Positions 1 through 12,493 are shown, numbered from the stretch's first letter. The stretch: 64,000 nucleotides of DNA from Saccharum officinarum (GCA_020631735.1 CM036223.1:8656191-8720190); one strand, 5' to 3'. Program-made: numbers and translations. The notes: generated by a model not told the origin, from the sequence alone.

Positions 1-812
1 CCAGTGGATTTACGAGCGGTCCTCTTGGTACGTGCCATCTGTAGCAACAGATAAGATACGACTTAAAGTGAGGATCATTTAGGGGATACGAAATTTACTT
101 TAGTCGGGAGTACTAAAATTTTTAAGGAGGGAGTAAATGATACGTATGATATAATTAAACATGATGCATGCACGTTCCGTACGCCCTCTCACCTTAGTAG
201 AAACCTAAAGTTCTAACGCTAGGCGGTGGCATACATACGTTCTCTCATATAAGCGAAACTATCGGTCTACTCGTTACGCTGTTAGTGTACCTACAGAAAA
301 CCTCATTTCAGCCCAACAGTTTCCCAATATAAGCATACAAGAAAGCGGTAATTTAAATACTTTCCATATACACATCCCTTGATGGATATACTTCAGTATC
401 AAAGCTACCCGATATAAAGGTTCCCACAATTAAGTGCTTACGTAATTACATGGTTTAAACATGTAAGTATGCAAGTCACCAAAACTACTCTCCCCTAGAT
501 CACCGGTTGGACGATCATGCTCTCACAACTCACACTTACCAGAGCGTCGAGGCAATTGATCCATACATTACCACCCAAGTGGATGGCATCCATACAATAT
601 CACACCATATGGACGACGAAACAGAAACAAACAAGGCCCCCAAGTTAGTCTTTATAATAAGCCACCTAAGAGTCCTTATTTGGGCTAAGGGATGTGATCA
701 CTGGCATACCTATAAAATAATTTTTAGAGTTTAACCCTTTTCGCAAACAAATACTTTTGTTTTTAATTACTCGTAAGATGTGTTTAATGTTGAATTATGC
801 TCCGATACTAGC
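1..812 (-). mobile_element. Leader/internal region of a long-LTR retroelement, partial
   Basis: This stretch resembles the region just left of the second long LTR (about 15,030-15,776) over most of its length. The best matches are around 230-330, 500-545 and 740-812. On the minus strand it would follow the LTR that ends near 813. A degenerate primer-binding site (10 of 12 positions of the initiator Met-tRNA type) is at 799-810. No gag or pol reading frame was recognised, and the element continues past the left edge. Confidence 0.45.
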
Positions 813-3800
813 TATAACAGAACCGACCAAATTATAAGAGCACAAGTACGAAAACAAGCACCGAAGCGCTCAAATTTTCAAACTTGAGCCCATATAATCC
901 CGGTAGTCAATCGAAATCACGAAGGATCTCAAACCAAACTGCTTACAACCAGGATCGCATCATTCAACATACACATCGTACGTTACATTTCACAAGTAGT
1001 TCCAAAATAAGTTTACACCACGGAGTAGCAAATATTACAAACCAAGTTTGAAAGTAGCGGAAGCATAACACACACACTAGTTAATTAAATACTGCCAGTC
1101 TAGATGATCGACATCCCGCAAAAGCATGAGGAAAGTACATAAAGACGATCACGCCCTTGTGATCTAGTCATCATCACCCGCAGGGTGGAGACACGTCTTG
1201 CAGAAGCCCTGATAAAGCATGTCATCTGCAACAGGAGGGAATAAACCCTGAGTACTGGAATGTACTCAGCTAGACTTACCCGTCGAAAACCAGAAATAAG
1301 ATGACACCAAGGGTTATGCAAGGCTTTCACAAGAGGCTAGCTGACATAACATTTTTGCATAAAGTCATAAGTAATTGAAACTCTTATAACCTGTACTAGC
1401 AGTTATTTTTAGCATTTACCTGTCATCTATCTTAGCACCTGTACTAAACATGCACTTGATTATAATCAAACAATTATCATCATTATATCCAGAGCAGGTA
1501 TGAATTGTGGCAACATTGTATCATTCCCTTAACCACCGGTTCATTTAATGAGATCTACGTTGCCGCTGCTCAAGTCAAGTGCTCACTAACCGGGAGCGAC
1601 GGCGATTCGAATCGAATTCCTATCCAGCTGGAGGGGTATTTCTAACACTCACCGTGCAGACCCCTACCAGGGTTGCACAGGCCACCTTTTCATATGATTC
1701 AGGAATCGCGGGTCCGAATGATGTCGCGACCCCAAGGGCGACACTCTGCCAGGTGATAGGGACTTTAACCCCCCATTGGTCTCACGCCAATGTCCCCAAG
1801 CACATCCTTTCTCTCCTCCAAGAAGCAACCTACCATTCGATTCCCGGCCTGAATCACATTACTCGGCTTCGCGGTCGGAACGACTTATCCGGCCAACTAA
1901 GTGTTAGACTGCGTTCAACATGACTCAAGGACGTACATCGAATCGGTCCTTAAACGACTCAGACGGGCATGGCTCCACACCCAAGACGTGAAGTGTCTTG
2001 CGGCTGTACCATCGAACTCCCGCCTGGTCTCAACTTCATTTTAAAGCATGGTTCCATCACGATAGCCATAGGCCACTCGCGACCCAGTCCTATATCTCGC
2101 GGATGACCGGAAATCACCCGACTTCTACTGTACTAAGTAGGGCTAAGCATCGACACGTGCCTAAACCTAATATAGGATTTAAGTACGATATCTAGACAAG
2201 GACAGGTACAATGCAGCAAGTGTTTTCATATAACTCCTAGAACTTAATGCAATAAACAATTAAAAGTACTCAAGATATATTTATAAAACGATGGATTCAG
2301 CATGCACCGGGGCTTGCCTTTGAGAAAGGTTGCGGGTCTGTGGTCCGGACACTCGGGTAGATCTTCTGACGGAGCTTCCCCGACGTTAGGTTCTTCTGCT
2401 AATTCCTCCGGTTGACTCAGCACCTCCTCCGGTATCGCTTGCTCGAATTCGAGGAGTGTCACCCCCTCCGGTACACCTATTGCATGAGTGCATAATAAAT
2501 CCCATGAATGCATAATGAAAGATGCAATATGCTCGGAATGAAATGCATTACAACAATTTAACGCTCTATTCAAATCACTTCAAAAGAGTAGGTGCAAATT
2601 TCCTCTCCGGTAGAGAAGTACTTACCTAAGCTACTCAACCTAAGATACAGTTGTTCTTCTTCAGTTAAGGCCCTAACACCTAATAAACACAAGAGTAACA
2701 TTATTTAGGTTACCACAGTAAGTTATTTTGGACAGCAGCTCAAAGATCCTGACATAACTGGAGAATCCCAACTCCAAAAGATATGATCTAAGACAATATG
2801 GAAAGCTTATGAAATGCACCACAAAATGTTTTCAGACCACAACACTTAATTCCAAAGTTTACCTAGTCGAAATTCCAAAGTTCCAGAATCTGTTCTCTCT
2901 AAACAGAGAGCAGTCAATTCTGGACTGTTACTTAAAACAGCAATGACTCCCAAACTACTAAGCCAAATGCTCCCAAATTTTGACACAAGCTCATTTACAA
3001 ATTTTACTACAACTTTGGTATTTATAAGTTTTCCAGCAACCACCTTTATCCAAGGTCAAACCTAGAAATACTATCAGCTGTCCAGAAACCTAAAATTGCA
3101 AAGATTAAATATTTATTGATGTGGCAAACATTCACTAAGACCAAACTAATACTACTACGAGTTCACAAATGTCACAAAAACACCAGAAAGTAAGGTGTGC
3201 CCACCTAGAATATTTATTTAAACCCATTTCTTAATTTACTTAAGTAATTAAGTGGAATTTTAAACATATATGTAAACTGCTCCAAACATTCTACAAAAAT
3301 TACAGGGGACTCTCTGACCCAAAAAGAGACTACTGTACAAATTTGAACTCAATTTAATCACAGGAACTCTCTGAACAAAATTCACAAGCCAAAAAGGCTG
3401 ATTTTTGTATAAATAACAAAGCATAGTAAAAAGTGTCAAACAACAGATTTCTAAATTTTCTTGGATAGTCTAGGGTACCAAGACATTCTCCAAAAAGTTA
3501 CAAGAACATTGCACATGTAGAAAAATTACAAAAATTCCTTCAATTATCTCCTAGAATAAAATGATAGCCTTATAACTTGGAAATTACTTAAGCACTGATG
3601 CCCAAATGTTTACCAGAGCTAGGGCTAGCATAGAGTAACCTACCCACCAAATTTCATGATTTATGGAACACTACAGCTCAAGTTATAAATTTAACAAATT
3701 TGCATGCATTCCAAAACACATTTAAAGGATCTATTAAATTCTTACAGAATTTAAACATCTCATGCCAGATCCATATTTTTCTAAAATACTACACATCAAG

Positions 3801-5779
3801 TAGATTCTAATAAAATTTATCTCAAGATTTTTGAGTAAGTGAAACCCTAGATCTACATTTTTCCAACTTGTACAAAAATCAGTGACAAAATAATAAAAAT
3901 GAATTTCATTTCGGATGAACTGGGCCGGCCCGGAAAACTCGGCCCACACACTCGCGCGCGCGCGGCCCGCTCAGCGCCCCCTCCCGTGCGCGACACTGAC
4001 GGGCGGGCCCCCGCGGTCAGTGACCGGAGGCAGGGGAGGCGGAGACCCGCGAGCTCCGACGAGCTCGAGCTCGCCGGAGAAGAGCTCGCTCGGCCAATCG
4101 AACACCGCCTCATGTTCTCCGTCACCCGATGCGTCGATTTGTGCTCGTGGAATGGATGGGGATGGGGTGGAAGGGGCTTGTCACCGCGAGCGGCGGCCGG
4201 TGATGTCCGGTGGCGGCGCACCATCGCCGGTGAGGATGTACGGTGCGGTCTAGGCTCGGTACGAGCTTCACCGAAGCTAGGCGGATCCATTTTGATAGGA
4301 AGGGAGGATGGAGAGAGACCCGAAGCACCCCGACCACGGTGAGGTCCCATGGCGGGCTCTGGCGACCTCTCGGAGACGGGGAAGAAAGCAATGCGGCTCA
4401 CCTTGAGTCAAATCGCGGGCTTCGGTGGGTCAAGGGGATGGAGGGTGGTGAGGCGGAGGGAGTGGCGAGGTCTGGCGGCCGGTGATGCGGTGTAGCTCGC
4501 ACTTGAGCTCGCCGGAGAAGAACGGCAATGGTGGCTCGGTTTCGGTGTTTTTGCAACTGGAAGAGAGGGGGCGGAGGAATGGAGGCCGGCTCGCGCGTCG
4601 TGGCGTCTTGAAGGCGTCGCGGCCTAACTGGTGGGGCCAGGGCCGGCGTACGGGCGCCACCACGCCTCCACGCGTCGGCAAGACCCTGTGGCCGGTCAGC
4701 CACTCCCCCTGCTGACGAAACTGAATCGCGGTGAATGGTGACATCGACGACCGACTGACAGAGCGACTTCCACGATGATTAACTCCCAAACCAGTGAGAA
4801 CCAGACGTGGGTGATGTTGGCAAAGTTGTAGAGCTACATGAGGACTACAAGTTTGTCAATTGGAGTTTGGGCTGGTTCGGCCTAGATTTGAAACTACAAG
4901 GCTCCAAAGTGGTGCCCCTTGAAACTGAAACTTAGTTTCAGTCACTAAGCCGACTGAAACCCAATTTTCTAGACACCATATCTCCTAAACTATTAAGAAC
5001 CAGGTGATGGTGATATTGACAATGTTGTAGAGCTATGTGTGGACAACAACTTTGTCAATTGGCTCTAGGACTGGTTTGGCCTAGTTTGTGAGTTACAAGT
5101 TGCTAAAGTGAGGTACAGTGAAACTAAAAAGTCCAATTTCCAGACTTAGAATTTTTCTAAGTGTTGATCACCACTCAAGCTGACTTGTGGGCCATTTTTG
5201 AGCATGTTCTGGTCATTTTCATGAGATGGCCATATTAGAACTTTTGTTCCTCATGAAATTCTCTACAACTTTACTTAAGGTTGCTTCTCCATGCAAGATT
5301 TCTAAGCTGGACTTTTTAATTGGTCAAACCAGATCACTCTAGGGTTCCAAACTTGGTCAACAACATTTGGAAGGGTAATTTGGTAATTTTGGTCAACATG
5401 AACATTGCTCCACCACTTACCCTAAATGTAATTAAGGTGTTATAAGACCTAATTAACCACTCTACATATTGGTTGCACAAAGTTCCTAGTGTCACATTCT
5501 TTGGAACAAGTATTTCAATACTTTCACCCAAATGTTGCAAGCCCATGTTGCACATGTTGCATGAGTGTGTTGCACAACACTTGCTAGTTATGTTACACTA
5601 AAGTGGTTGACATGTCTCACAAGGAAATTGCATATAAGGTACTTGTGTGTTGCACACTACTCACTTTTTCTTCACATGAAATATAAACATATTATAAGCT
5701 TATGCATGAAATGAATGATGCTTGCTTATGCTCATGCAAATGCAATGCAATTAAGGAGCTAAACACCTGGGGTGTTACA
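813..5779 (-). mobile_element. Long LTR (about 5 kb) of a Ty3/gypsy-like retroelement, copy 1
   Basis: Read on the minus strand it starts at 5,779 with TGTAACACC and ends near 813 beside a degenerate primer-binding site. It is collinear with 15,777-21,044 at roughly 70% identity by eye, but one block (1,546-1,960) is nearly identical. A GC-rich part at about 3,910-4,790 matches in position the GC-rich part of the other LTR and probably holds promoter and leader. No purine-rich tract precedes the minus-strand start, so this looks more like a 5' or solo LTR than a 3' LTR. Open frames in the GC-rich part have no recognisable protein features. Confidence 0.6.
1546..1960. repeat. Highly conserved ~415-bp block inside long LTR copy 1
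   Basis: This block matches 16,526-16,940 with only about a dozen differences, while the sequence on both sides in the two LTRs is only about 70% alike. It contains a 114-codon plus-strand open frame (1,579-1,923). In the other copy that frame is broken by a longer run of C at about 16,742-16,752, so it is probably not a protein gene. Confidence 0.7.
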
Positions 5780-6916
5780 CCAGCCATGTGTCTGCAGCCA
5801 CAGGAGGCCCTTGGTTTCGTCGCGGCACCATCAGCGGCTACTCATAACACCATTACTAAACGCACAACGAAAGTGAAATTTTAAGTGGCACTAATGGGTT
5901 GTAAGAACAAGTGCCATACAAGGAGGGATAGCAAGCAAAAGTAGTTACAAGGTTTAGAATCAACGAGGAGGCGATCCAAAAATTCACACACACCACAAGG
6001 GAACATAGCTCAATTCCTAAAGACAACTGAACAATGGACTCTTGCTTAAATTCTATGCATGACTTGCGTCCACCGAGGTGAGTTCCAGATAAAAGATTAA
6101 TAAGAGATTCATTCATGTTGGGCAACAACATGAGATCAAGACAGATAAACATCTCAAGACTGAGAAGGTTGGGGATGGATTAAACAATTTTCAAGGGCAA
6201 AAACCGATATGTAGTCATAGATTGAGTTGATAAGGTAGATGCACGAATTTGCAAGCACACGATTTAGAGATCAGACGACGAAAGATTATCATTGCACCAG
6301 ATCACCTGTAGGAGCGGCAATCGGTAGGTCCAACATGGATTTGGGTCTGGTCTCCACAACTGGCAACGTACGACTCATGGACAAAGGCTAGCATTGATAA
6401 AAGTTACTTGGTTGGTCAGTCGATAAGGGTCTTCCCAAAAATAGTTGCAAAACACCCACGGCTTATGCAAACATATAGGAGAACTAAACTTTGGGCTTTC
6501 GGTCAAGCAAAGGTATGAATATAAACATTCAAGGGCTAACCACCAAGTCTACAGGCTCAGACTCCTAAGAGAGAACCTAATTGAAGACAACAACCATACA
6601 ATTACGTAACGTGAACGTTGTTCTTGAATAAAGCTATGCGACCCTCGTATGCTCACCGAGGACAAATGAGGTGACAACTAGGGTAATACCTAGATAACAA
6701 GCATACATACCTGCATCATAACTTCAAGACATGATTCCATATGCGCACAGGTCAAACAAACCAAACATTCAGATCTATTCAGAGCATAAGCAAAACCTGA
6801 TAGCAAACTTCTAAAATTCATAACTCCCAAACCATAAGGCCTAGGGTCATGAAATTTTAGGACAAGCTAGAAAAGTAGGTTAGCTAAAACTTTGGTATTC
6901 TCCATAACCACAGAAA
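5780..6916. other. Unassigned repeat-like sequence between long LTR copy 1 and CACTA-1
   Basis: No gene was recognised. A 98-codon minus-strand frame at 5,856-6,152 matches no family I know. The last 150 bases before the CACTA resemble a phrase also found inside the long LTRs (near 17,990), so this is probably retroelement sequence. It directly abuts the CACTA target duplication AAA (6,914-6,916). Confidence 0.3.
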
Positions 6917-6939
6917 CACTACTAAATTTTTACCCTATT

Positions 6940-7440
6940 GCACCGACCAATTTTTGATGTTATAGGTCTAAAATAGATGCGATAGCTCGGTATCGCATCA
7001 ATTTGTCGTTTGATGCGAGCCGATGCAAGTGGTCTTGATGCAATAGCCTTTCGCATCGATTTCTTGTGGTTGATGCGAGAAACAGCTATTGCATCGTCCA
7101 TCCGTTGTCTCTTGCATCAAAATTGAAAGATACAATAGCTTATTGCATCAAAATCATGTTGATGCAATACATCTATTGTAACAGCTAACGTTCGGTGCAA
7201 TAGACTATATTGCATCGATATTAGGTTCGATGCAAGAGAACCTATTGCATCACCATTTTGGTTCGATGCAATACGAACTATTGCATCAACTTTATGTTCG
7301 ATGCAATTCGAACTATTGCATCGACATGAGATTCGATGCAATACAAACTATTACATCGACATGAGGTTGGATGCAATACAAACTATTGCATCGACATGAA
7401 TTTGGATGCACAACCAACTATCGCATCGATATTATATTTA
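6940..7440. repeat. Left subterminal repeat array of CACTA-1
   Basis: More than a dozen copies of a short motif built on TTGCATCGA or its inverse TCGATGCAATA occur here, in both orientations and often as pairs spaced 25-35 bases apart. In characterised CACTA elements such arrays are the binding sites of the element's TNPA-like protein. The motif differs from that of the other CACTA family in this window. Confidence 0.85.
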
Positions 7441-8190
7441 TGGCAACAGAATGCATTAATTGCACAAAAATTCATAAAATTACAAAATTCAATGGCACAA
7501 AAAGGCAATCATATTAATAACTTGGATCATCAGCATTCAATAGTTTGTACAATATAAGTCAAAGGCCTTCCTATTTCAAAAAAGATAATTGCAAAGTTTG
7601 AACTACATTACAAACCACTAACTTATGGTACAAAAAGGCAATCATAAACAAAAATACATGTCTCTTAGCACAGATCAACATAACATCTTTCTCGTTGCAC
7701 AATGTTTGATTCAATTCAGCTTGCCAATACTCCCTCAAGGCTGATCGTCCTGAAAAAGTCAAAATGACATGCATTAGTAACATATAGTTGATCACACAGT
7801 AGGAATCAAACATAGACAGCACATGATAGATAACTGAAAATAATATTTTTGGGTTTAACAAATATAATGGATACTGAAGCCGAACTATAAACACATAAGG
7901 CATGAACTCCTGCTTATTCTAAGTATGGCCAAATAATTCCTATTTAAAAATATAGTGTCATACAAATATAGTTGGAACCACATGCTTTTACTATCCATCA
8001 ATCTCCCAAATTCTAAACAGGGAATGAAAAATAGGTGACAAGAAGCATATAATTGTGTACTTGCTATATTCATTCATATTTCAGACTTCCAGAATTAAGA
8101 ACTTAAGTGCTAGAGCTAACAGCCTAAGTGCCTAATACAATAATACAGACAGACACACACCTGACTCATAAAGTGATTTGTGTATTACCC
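7441..8190. other. CACTA-1 interior, no gene recognised
   Basis: AT-rich sequence. Short open frames such as 7,571-7,903 minus have no recognisable domain. It lies between the subterminal array and the first captured exon. Confidence 0.4.
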
Positions 8191-8195
8191 TTTAC

Positions 8196-8284
8196 CTTAT
8201 CTTCTACTTTCTAATAGATTTCGGTCTCAACAGTATGAAGATGGAGCTTCTCAAGCTTAGCCCACTCATCGAGTCTTCTATTGA
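8196..8284 (-). pseudogene. Captured exon of a MYST-family histone acetyltransferase (HAM-like, Tudor-knot region)
   Basis: On the minus strand a splice acceptor CCCAG ends at 8,285, followed by an 89-base exon and a donor GTAAAG starting at 8,195. The exon reads NRRLDEWAKLEKLHLHTVET, then two residues, a stop, and KVEDK. Plant HAM1/HAM2-type MYST acetyltransferases have a very similar stretch (NRRLDEW, KLE, TVET, DEKVEDK) at the end of the chromo-barrel/Tudor-knot domain that precedes the catalytic domain. The stop (8,211-8,213, TAG) falls where the family has Glu, so the piece cannot be translated through. No other HAM exon was recognised nearby. It is best explained as a host exon copied into the transposon. 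Confidence 0.72.
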
Positions 8285-8359
8285 CTGGGAGTTCAAATCA
8301 TTCAAGATATATCAATTTACAATTATAAGAACAGGCTATAGTTAATACAAGAGACTGAC

Positions 8360-8420
8360 CTTAGCTCCAACTAAAATTGTCAGCACCTTGCAAGCTCTCT
8401 GCAAAGCCCACATCTCCTGC
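8360..8420 (-). other. Possible captured exon of unknown origin
   Basis: On the minus strand a TGTGCAG acceptor is followed by an open stretch reading EMWALQRACKVLTILVGAK and a GTCAGT donor-like site. I do not recognise the gene. The position between two recognisable captured exons suggests the same origin. Confidence 0.3.
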
Positions 8421-8734
8421 ACACATAGCCAAACAAGAACAAACTGCAAAAAGATATGCATGTGCTGCAATCATTACTTCAACAGATATAAAATCATGAA
8501 TCCAATAATTACCTCCAAATAACATGAATAGGTTAGGGGAGATAAATACACATGGTAATTAGATCAAATCTAATACAAATAGCCAAATAGCTTAATTTAA
8601 GTTGAGTGCCCGGTTTGGCATTGGCACAACATAAGGGAAGGGGGGAGTGACGATTGACGAATCACTTGCCTAGCTAACTGATGTATGAAATGCTTAGCAA
8701 CCTTTTCAGAAACTCTTTTATGGCATTGAAGGTT

Positions 8735-8950
8735 TAAGTCAGCACCTTGACAATAAATGGGGCATGCAGAAAAAGGAACCCAGCCAATGTAAGGTTGCTT
8801 TCATATACGCCTTCAGGCATCTTCTCCTTAATAAGAATAAAAATCTCAGCATCGCTAGGAACAAAAGAGTATACGATTAATTAAAGTATACACCTAAGCC
8901 ATGATTAATTAAAGTTGACACTTGAGGGCGGCGAAAGTCTTCATCTCATC
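8735..8950 (-). pseudogene. Captured fragment of a mitochondrial Rho GTPase (Miro-like)
   Basis: On the minus strand, after a TCCTAG acceptor (exon start 8,854), the sequence reads DAEI, eight residues, MPEGV, a few residues, then LTLAGFLFLHA. Plant Miro proteins have the similar PEGV...LTLxGFLFLHALFIEKGR between the EF-hand regions and the second GTPase domain. Coding similarity fades after about 8,755 and a stop follows. A second exon-like piece (8,919-8,950, after a GGCAG acceptor, reading DEMKTFAALKC) may be the preceding Miro exon but is weaker. This is a non-functional fragment inside CACTA-1; the identification rests on motif recall only. Confidence 0.55.
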
Positions 8951-9409
8951 CTGCCACAAAGAGATAGGAAAAAGGACTTAAGTTTAGTTTACAACATCTC
9001 GCAAAAATTCAGCAAGGAAAGCAGATATATGTTCACTTGATCATGCAAAATAAATAAACTAAACCCTCAATTATTAGCCAATGATTACTTGAATAGTTTA
9101 TTCAGTATTGCACGAAAGTGACACTTGACAAATTTAAGCCATGCTGTTGCACCATTGAACTGCAGTAGAACATGTGCCCTGAACTACGAGAATACTGAAA
9201 CTGCAAAGCTATTGAGCCACTATCTGAAAATGAGACAGAAAAATAGTTGCTACTGAAATGCTCAACAACATAGCATCAGCTTGAGATGTTGTTTGCGAGG
9301 TAGCTGTTGTAGACACAAAAGACTAAAACTGTAGAACTGAGTTGTGAAAACAAAGCAAGGAAACACAGAAGAGCAATATTCAGAGATATGCAAAGATTGG
9401 TTAATGAAG

Positions 9410-9550
9410 CATGAAGATGGCACTACAGAACCTGAACTGCTCTGGTTGTTGCTTCACTTGTTGCTGGATAGCTGGAAAGGCACCTGAAACATTCTATTTA
9501 GTCGTTCATCTCTAATGTTGCCCAGCCGAAGTCATGCCCTGAAATAATAG
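9410..9550 (-). other. Exon-like stretches of unknown origin in CACTA-1
   Basis: On the minus strand there are acceptor-like sites (TATTTCAG, CCTTTCCAG) and a donor-like GTTCTG flanking short segments, one reading IQQQVKQQPEQF. I do not recognise the source gene. Like its neighbours it has the look of copied exons and introns. Confidence 0.25.
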
Positions 9551-9810
9551 GAAAGCAATGAATCAGCGCATACAAATTAAGATATTGCCAGTAGCTGAAG
9601 TGCTGTACCTATTTTACGAGTACAAGATAAGCTGCTTTCTGACCAATGCTAGAGCCACCAAGGTCCATCTTTCCAAAACAATTAAGCAATGAATCAGCGC
9701 ATATAACATTAAGATATTGCCTGAAGCAGCACCTTTCCTATGAGTACAGGATAAACTGCTATCTGACCAACACCAGATCCACCAAGGTCCATCTTTCCAA
9801 AAAAAATAAT
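9551..9810. repeat. Imperfect tandem duplication (~130 bp, two copies)
   Basis: Copies at about 9,551-9,680 and 9,681-9,810 share phrases such as AAGCAATGAATCAGCGCAT near the start and CACCAAGGTCCATCTTTCC at the end. On the minus strand each copy begins with a short exon-like MDLGGS stretch, so part of a captured gene was probably duplicated. The source is not recognised. Confidence 0.7.
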
Positions 9811-10292
9811 TTACAAGATTGCAAGTCCAACGCTAAATATAGTGTTGATCAGTACTACCACACGAGGAAATGATCGTACTCACTTGACACAGCCAAGAGA
9901 TGGGGTCTATTGAATAAACCAACTTATAATATGCTACTGCTACTGTAAATGTGAACAGATGAAACTGCACTAATCAATTGCTGGAATTTCTCTTCTAAAG
10001 TAATAAGTATATCTGACTCTGGCCGAAGACCATGTAGGAGGTAAAATCCAGTTATCCAATTTCCACCGAATCGAATGAGAGGCCACGAAAACAAAATTCA
10101 CAATGATACTGAACAAGCATACTCAGATCGGCCCAGATCTTATCAGCCACACAATCTCCGCAGTACCCAAATTCACCCCTCAAAAGCGTGCACAGACTCA
10201 CACAAACAAGAGCGCACACCGCAGATCGGCAAACCACGACACTGAAACAAGAGGATCAAACAGGGGTGGGTAAGGGAATAACAGACACGAAC

Positions 10293-10408
10293 CTAGCCAG
10301 AACCGACGATGATGTTGTTGAAGGGGGTCAAGATGAGCTTGACAAAGAAGCCGACGAAGCCCATGACGATGAACCCGATCGCCGTCCGTGCCGCCAATTT
10401 GGTGAACT
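10293..10408 (-). pseudogene. Captured last exon of Sec61 gamma (protein translocon subunit)
   Basis: On the minus strand an acceptor (CTTGCAG, ending at 10,409) is followed by 116 bases that stay open to a TAG at 10,295-10,293. It reads [20 protein letters not shown], then [11 protein letters not shown] and IIVGSG. This is the transmembrane C-terminal half of Sec61 gamma (SSS1 family), the tail-anchored subunit of the ER protein-conducting channel. The usual N-terminal half (VVDPLREFAKDSVRLVKRC in the family) is not found upstream. There is instead a GC-rich segment (10,500-10,740) of other origin ending in a donor-like CAG/GTAGAG. The host exon has therefore been captured, possibly joined to a foreign exon. 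Confidence 0.82.
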
Positions 10409-10429
10409 CTGCAAGCTGAGATCACACAG

Positions 10430-10990
10430 AAACACGGTCAGATCTTACGATGGAAGAACCAAAACAACTCGGATTCGCAACAGGGTGGATTGATTCTATT
10501 ACCTCTACCTGTTGCTGCACGGTGACGATGGCCCTGGACAGCGGTAGCACCCGCGTGGCCGCCCGAGCTGGCCAGGCATGCAGCCGCTCGACAGCTCAAC
10601 CGCCTGCCTCCTGCCGCCGCCGGCCTCCTCTGAACGCGCACGCTGGAGGCCCCACCGCCTCAGGACGTCCAGCGCCTCCTTCATCGCCGCTGCTGGACTC
10701 CGTCTCTGAAACCGGACTCCGTCTCTGAAACCGTCGCTGCGCGTGCGTAAGATGCGGCGGCGGCTGGGTACCAGGGTCCGGAGTGGGGAGGGGAGGGAAT
10801 GAATCTGGATTTTAGGGTTAGGACTTGGGAGTATTTGGCGGCCTTGATTTGGCCGTCAGCGGTCTGGCGGGCTTCCGCAGATATTATAGAAATTTTGAAA
10901 TTTTTTGGCCAATATTTTTTCCCTCAGCCGCGCATGCACGCGTTCTACTGCCGCTCTTCAACCAATTTAGCCGCCAAAAGTTTTGGCACT
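10430..10990 (-). other. GC-rich segment beside the captured Sec61 gamma exon, unidentified
   Basis: Both strands have open frames (for example 10,450-10,728 plus and 10,438-10,641 minus), as expected from GC-rich sequence. On the minus strand a donor-like CAG/GTAGAGGT near 10,505 would splice to the Sec61 gamma exon, making this a candidate first exon of a chimeric transcript. No protein family was recognised. The composition changes abruptly to AT-rich near 11,020. Confidence 0.3.
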
Positions 10991-11019
10991 TAGCCTCAGC
11001 CGCTTGGCTGCCTTCTAAA

Positions 11020-12420
11020 ATATTTTATTAAAAATTTACCTTTTATTTATTATTTTCAATTCAATTAGTTAATTGGTTTAAAAATTTTCAAAGATACTAC
11101 TGTATGAAACAAAATTATAAATAGATTTATAGTCTATACGTGCATCAACTAGCCAATAATTAATTGGAACTCCCGATAAGAATAGAGGAGCGAGACATTG
11201 TACATAGGGAATTAAAAGTTACGTAGTGCATAACTTAGGCATGAATCTAACGACAAAAACCTTTCTCAAGCTAAAAGGTAGGTCTCATGTTTGAAACGTG
11301 TATCCGAATAAATGAGCAAGCTGAGAACAACCACTAGAGCACTCAATCAAACAAAGAGGCTAGTTTAGTCTAGCTAAACTAGTGAAGCAACCAAACTAGC
11401 TATTTCTACCAACTATAACTACACACAAAAGAAAATAACAAGGATGTAAAAGCACAAGCAAATAACAAGGATGCAAAATCATTAGTATCTCACAAGCTTG
11501 ATTGGAACCCCCGCATAGCCACCACATGGTGCTCGACAATCTCAATCAACTCTAAGTTGGCTAGATGACAACAATTACACCAAGAGTAACAAAGAAAAAC
11601 AAAGCCGCCACTCTCAACTAGTGCCATAATATGCAAATCAACTATGCAACACTCTCAATGAATTTCTATAGAAAGTTTATGGGCCCAAAATATGTTGCCA
11701 TATCAATTTGTAGAATTTTCTATCCAAATTTAGATATTATATTTTAATTATTTTTTGGTAATTTTGAGATAGAAGATTGAATTATCCCTAGTAAATAATT
11801 GTATTCTTCGTTTATCTTTAGGACATGGCTATAATATAGTATATGAGCTTAAATATTGTTTAGTGTAATTTTTTTGGATCTTATTGAATTCGAAATTAGA
11901 TATAATATGACCATGTATCGATTCGAATTGTACCTTAGCATGAGCCACATGATCTGATGACCCACTTTAAAACCGACCCAACTAATTTATCATATTGTCT
12001 TTTTTCACGACATATTTCTGGCATGTACCAAGACTAAGGTTGAATTTAAAACAGATTTAATATGGCCATGTATCAAACCACTACGTATTCTATATTAGTA
12101 ATTTAAGATTTATAATATTTTAACAAAATGATTTTTCCATTGCTTATAAAACTAACACGAGTTTGTGCTAGATTTTGCCACCTAATAATTTCGGTCCGGA
12201 GTCTGGCCGAAAACATGCCGCCACTTATAATCTCTTCTCTACAACATAAAAAATAACTAAGGGGATCGTCAACGCCTTTAACATCGCCTCGCTCGGGTAC
12301 CTGCCCCGGCTGCACAGTCCGAATTTAAAAAAAAGGAAAACCCTGCCCCGTCCGAACCAAAAAAAAAAGGAAGCCGAAAAAAATAAGAAAAAAGCATGCC
12401 GATAAAAGAGGATCAAATCA
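11020..12420. other. CACTA-1 interior, AT-rich, no gene recognised
   Basis: Only short open frames occur. I see no domains, inverted ends or RNA genes in this stretch. Confidence 0.4.
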
Positions 12421-12423
12421 ACA

Positions 12424-12426
<3 letters not shown>

Positions 12427-12493
<67 letters not shown>

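Noticed and set aside
1579..1923. 114-codon plus-strand frame in the conserved LTR block.
   Set aside because: The matching frame at 16,560-16,900 is shifted by a longer C run despite ~97% DNA identity, and it would be antisense to the element. Conservation seems to be at the DNA or RNA level.
3853..4789. Several overlapping open frames on both strands in GC-rich sequence (for example 182 codons at 3,853-4,401 minus).
   Set aside because: Frames are open in many phases at once, which is expected from high GC. They have no domain and lie in the GC-rich part of an LTR; the equivalent region of the other LTR does not conserve them.
6940..7440. Regularly spaced short repeats that could suggest a CRISPR-like array.
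   Set aside because: Repeats occur in both orientations, are degenerate, lie just inside CACTA ends and are mirrored at the other end. This is a eukaryotic genome.
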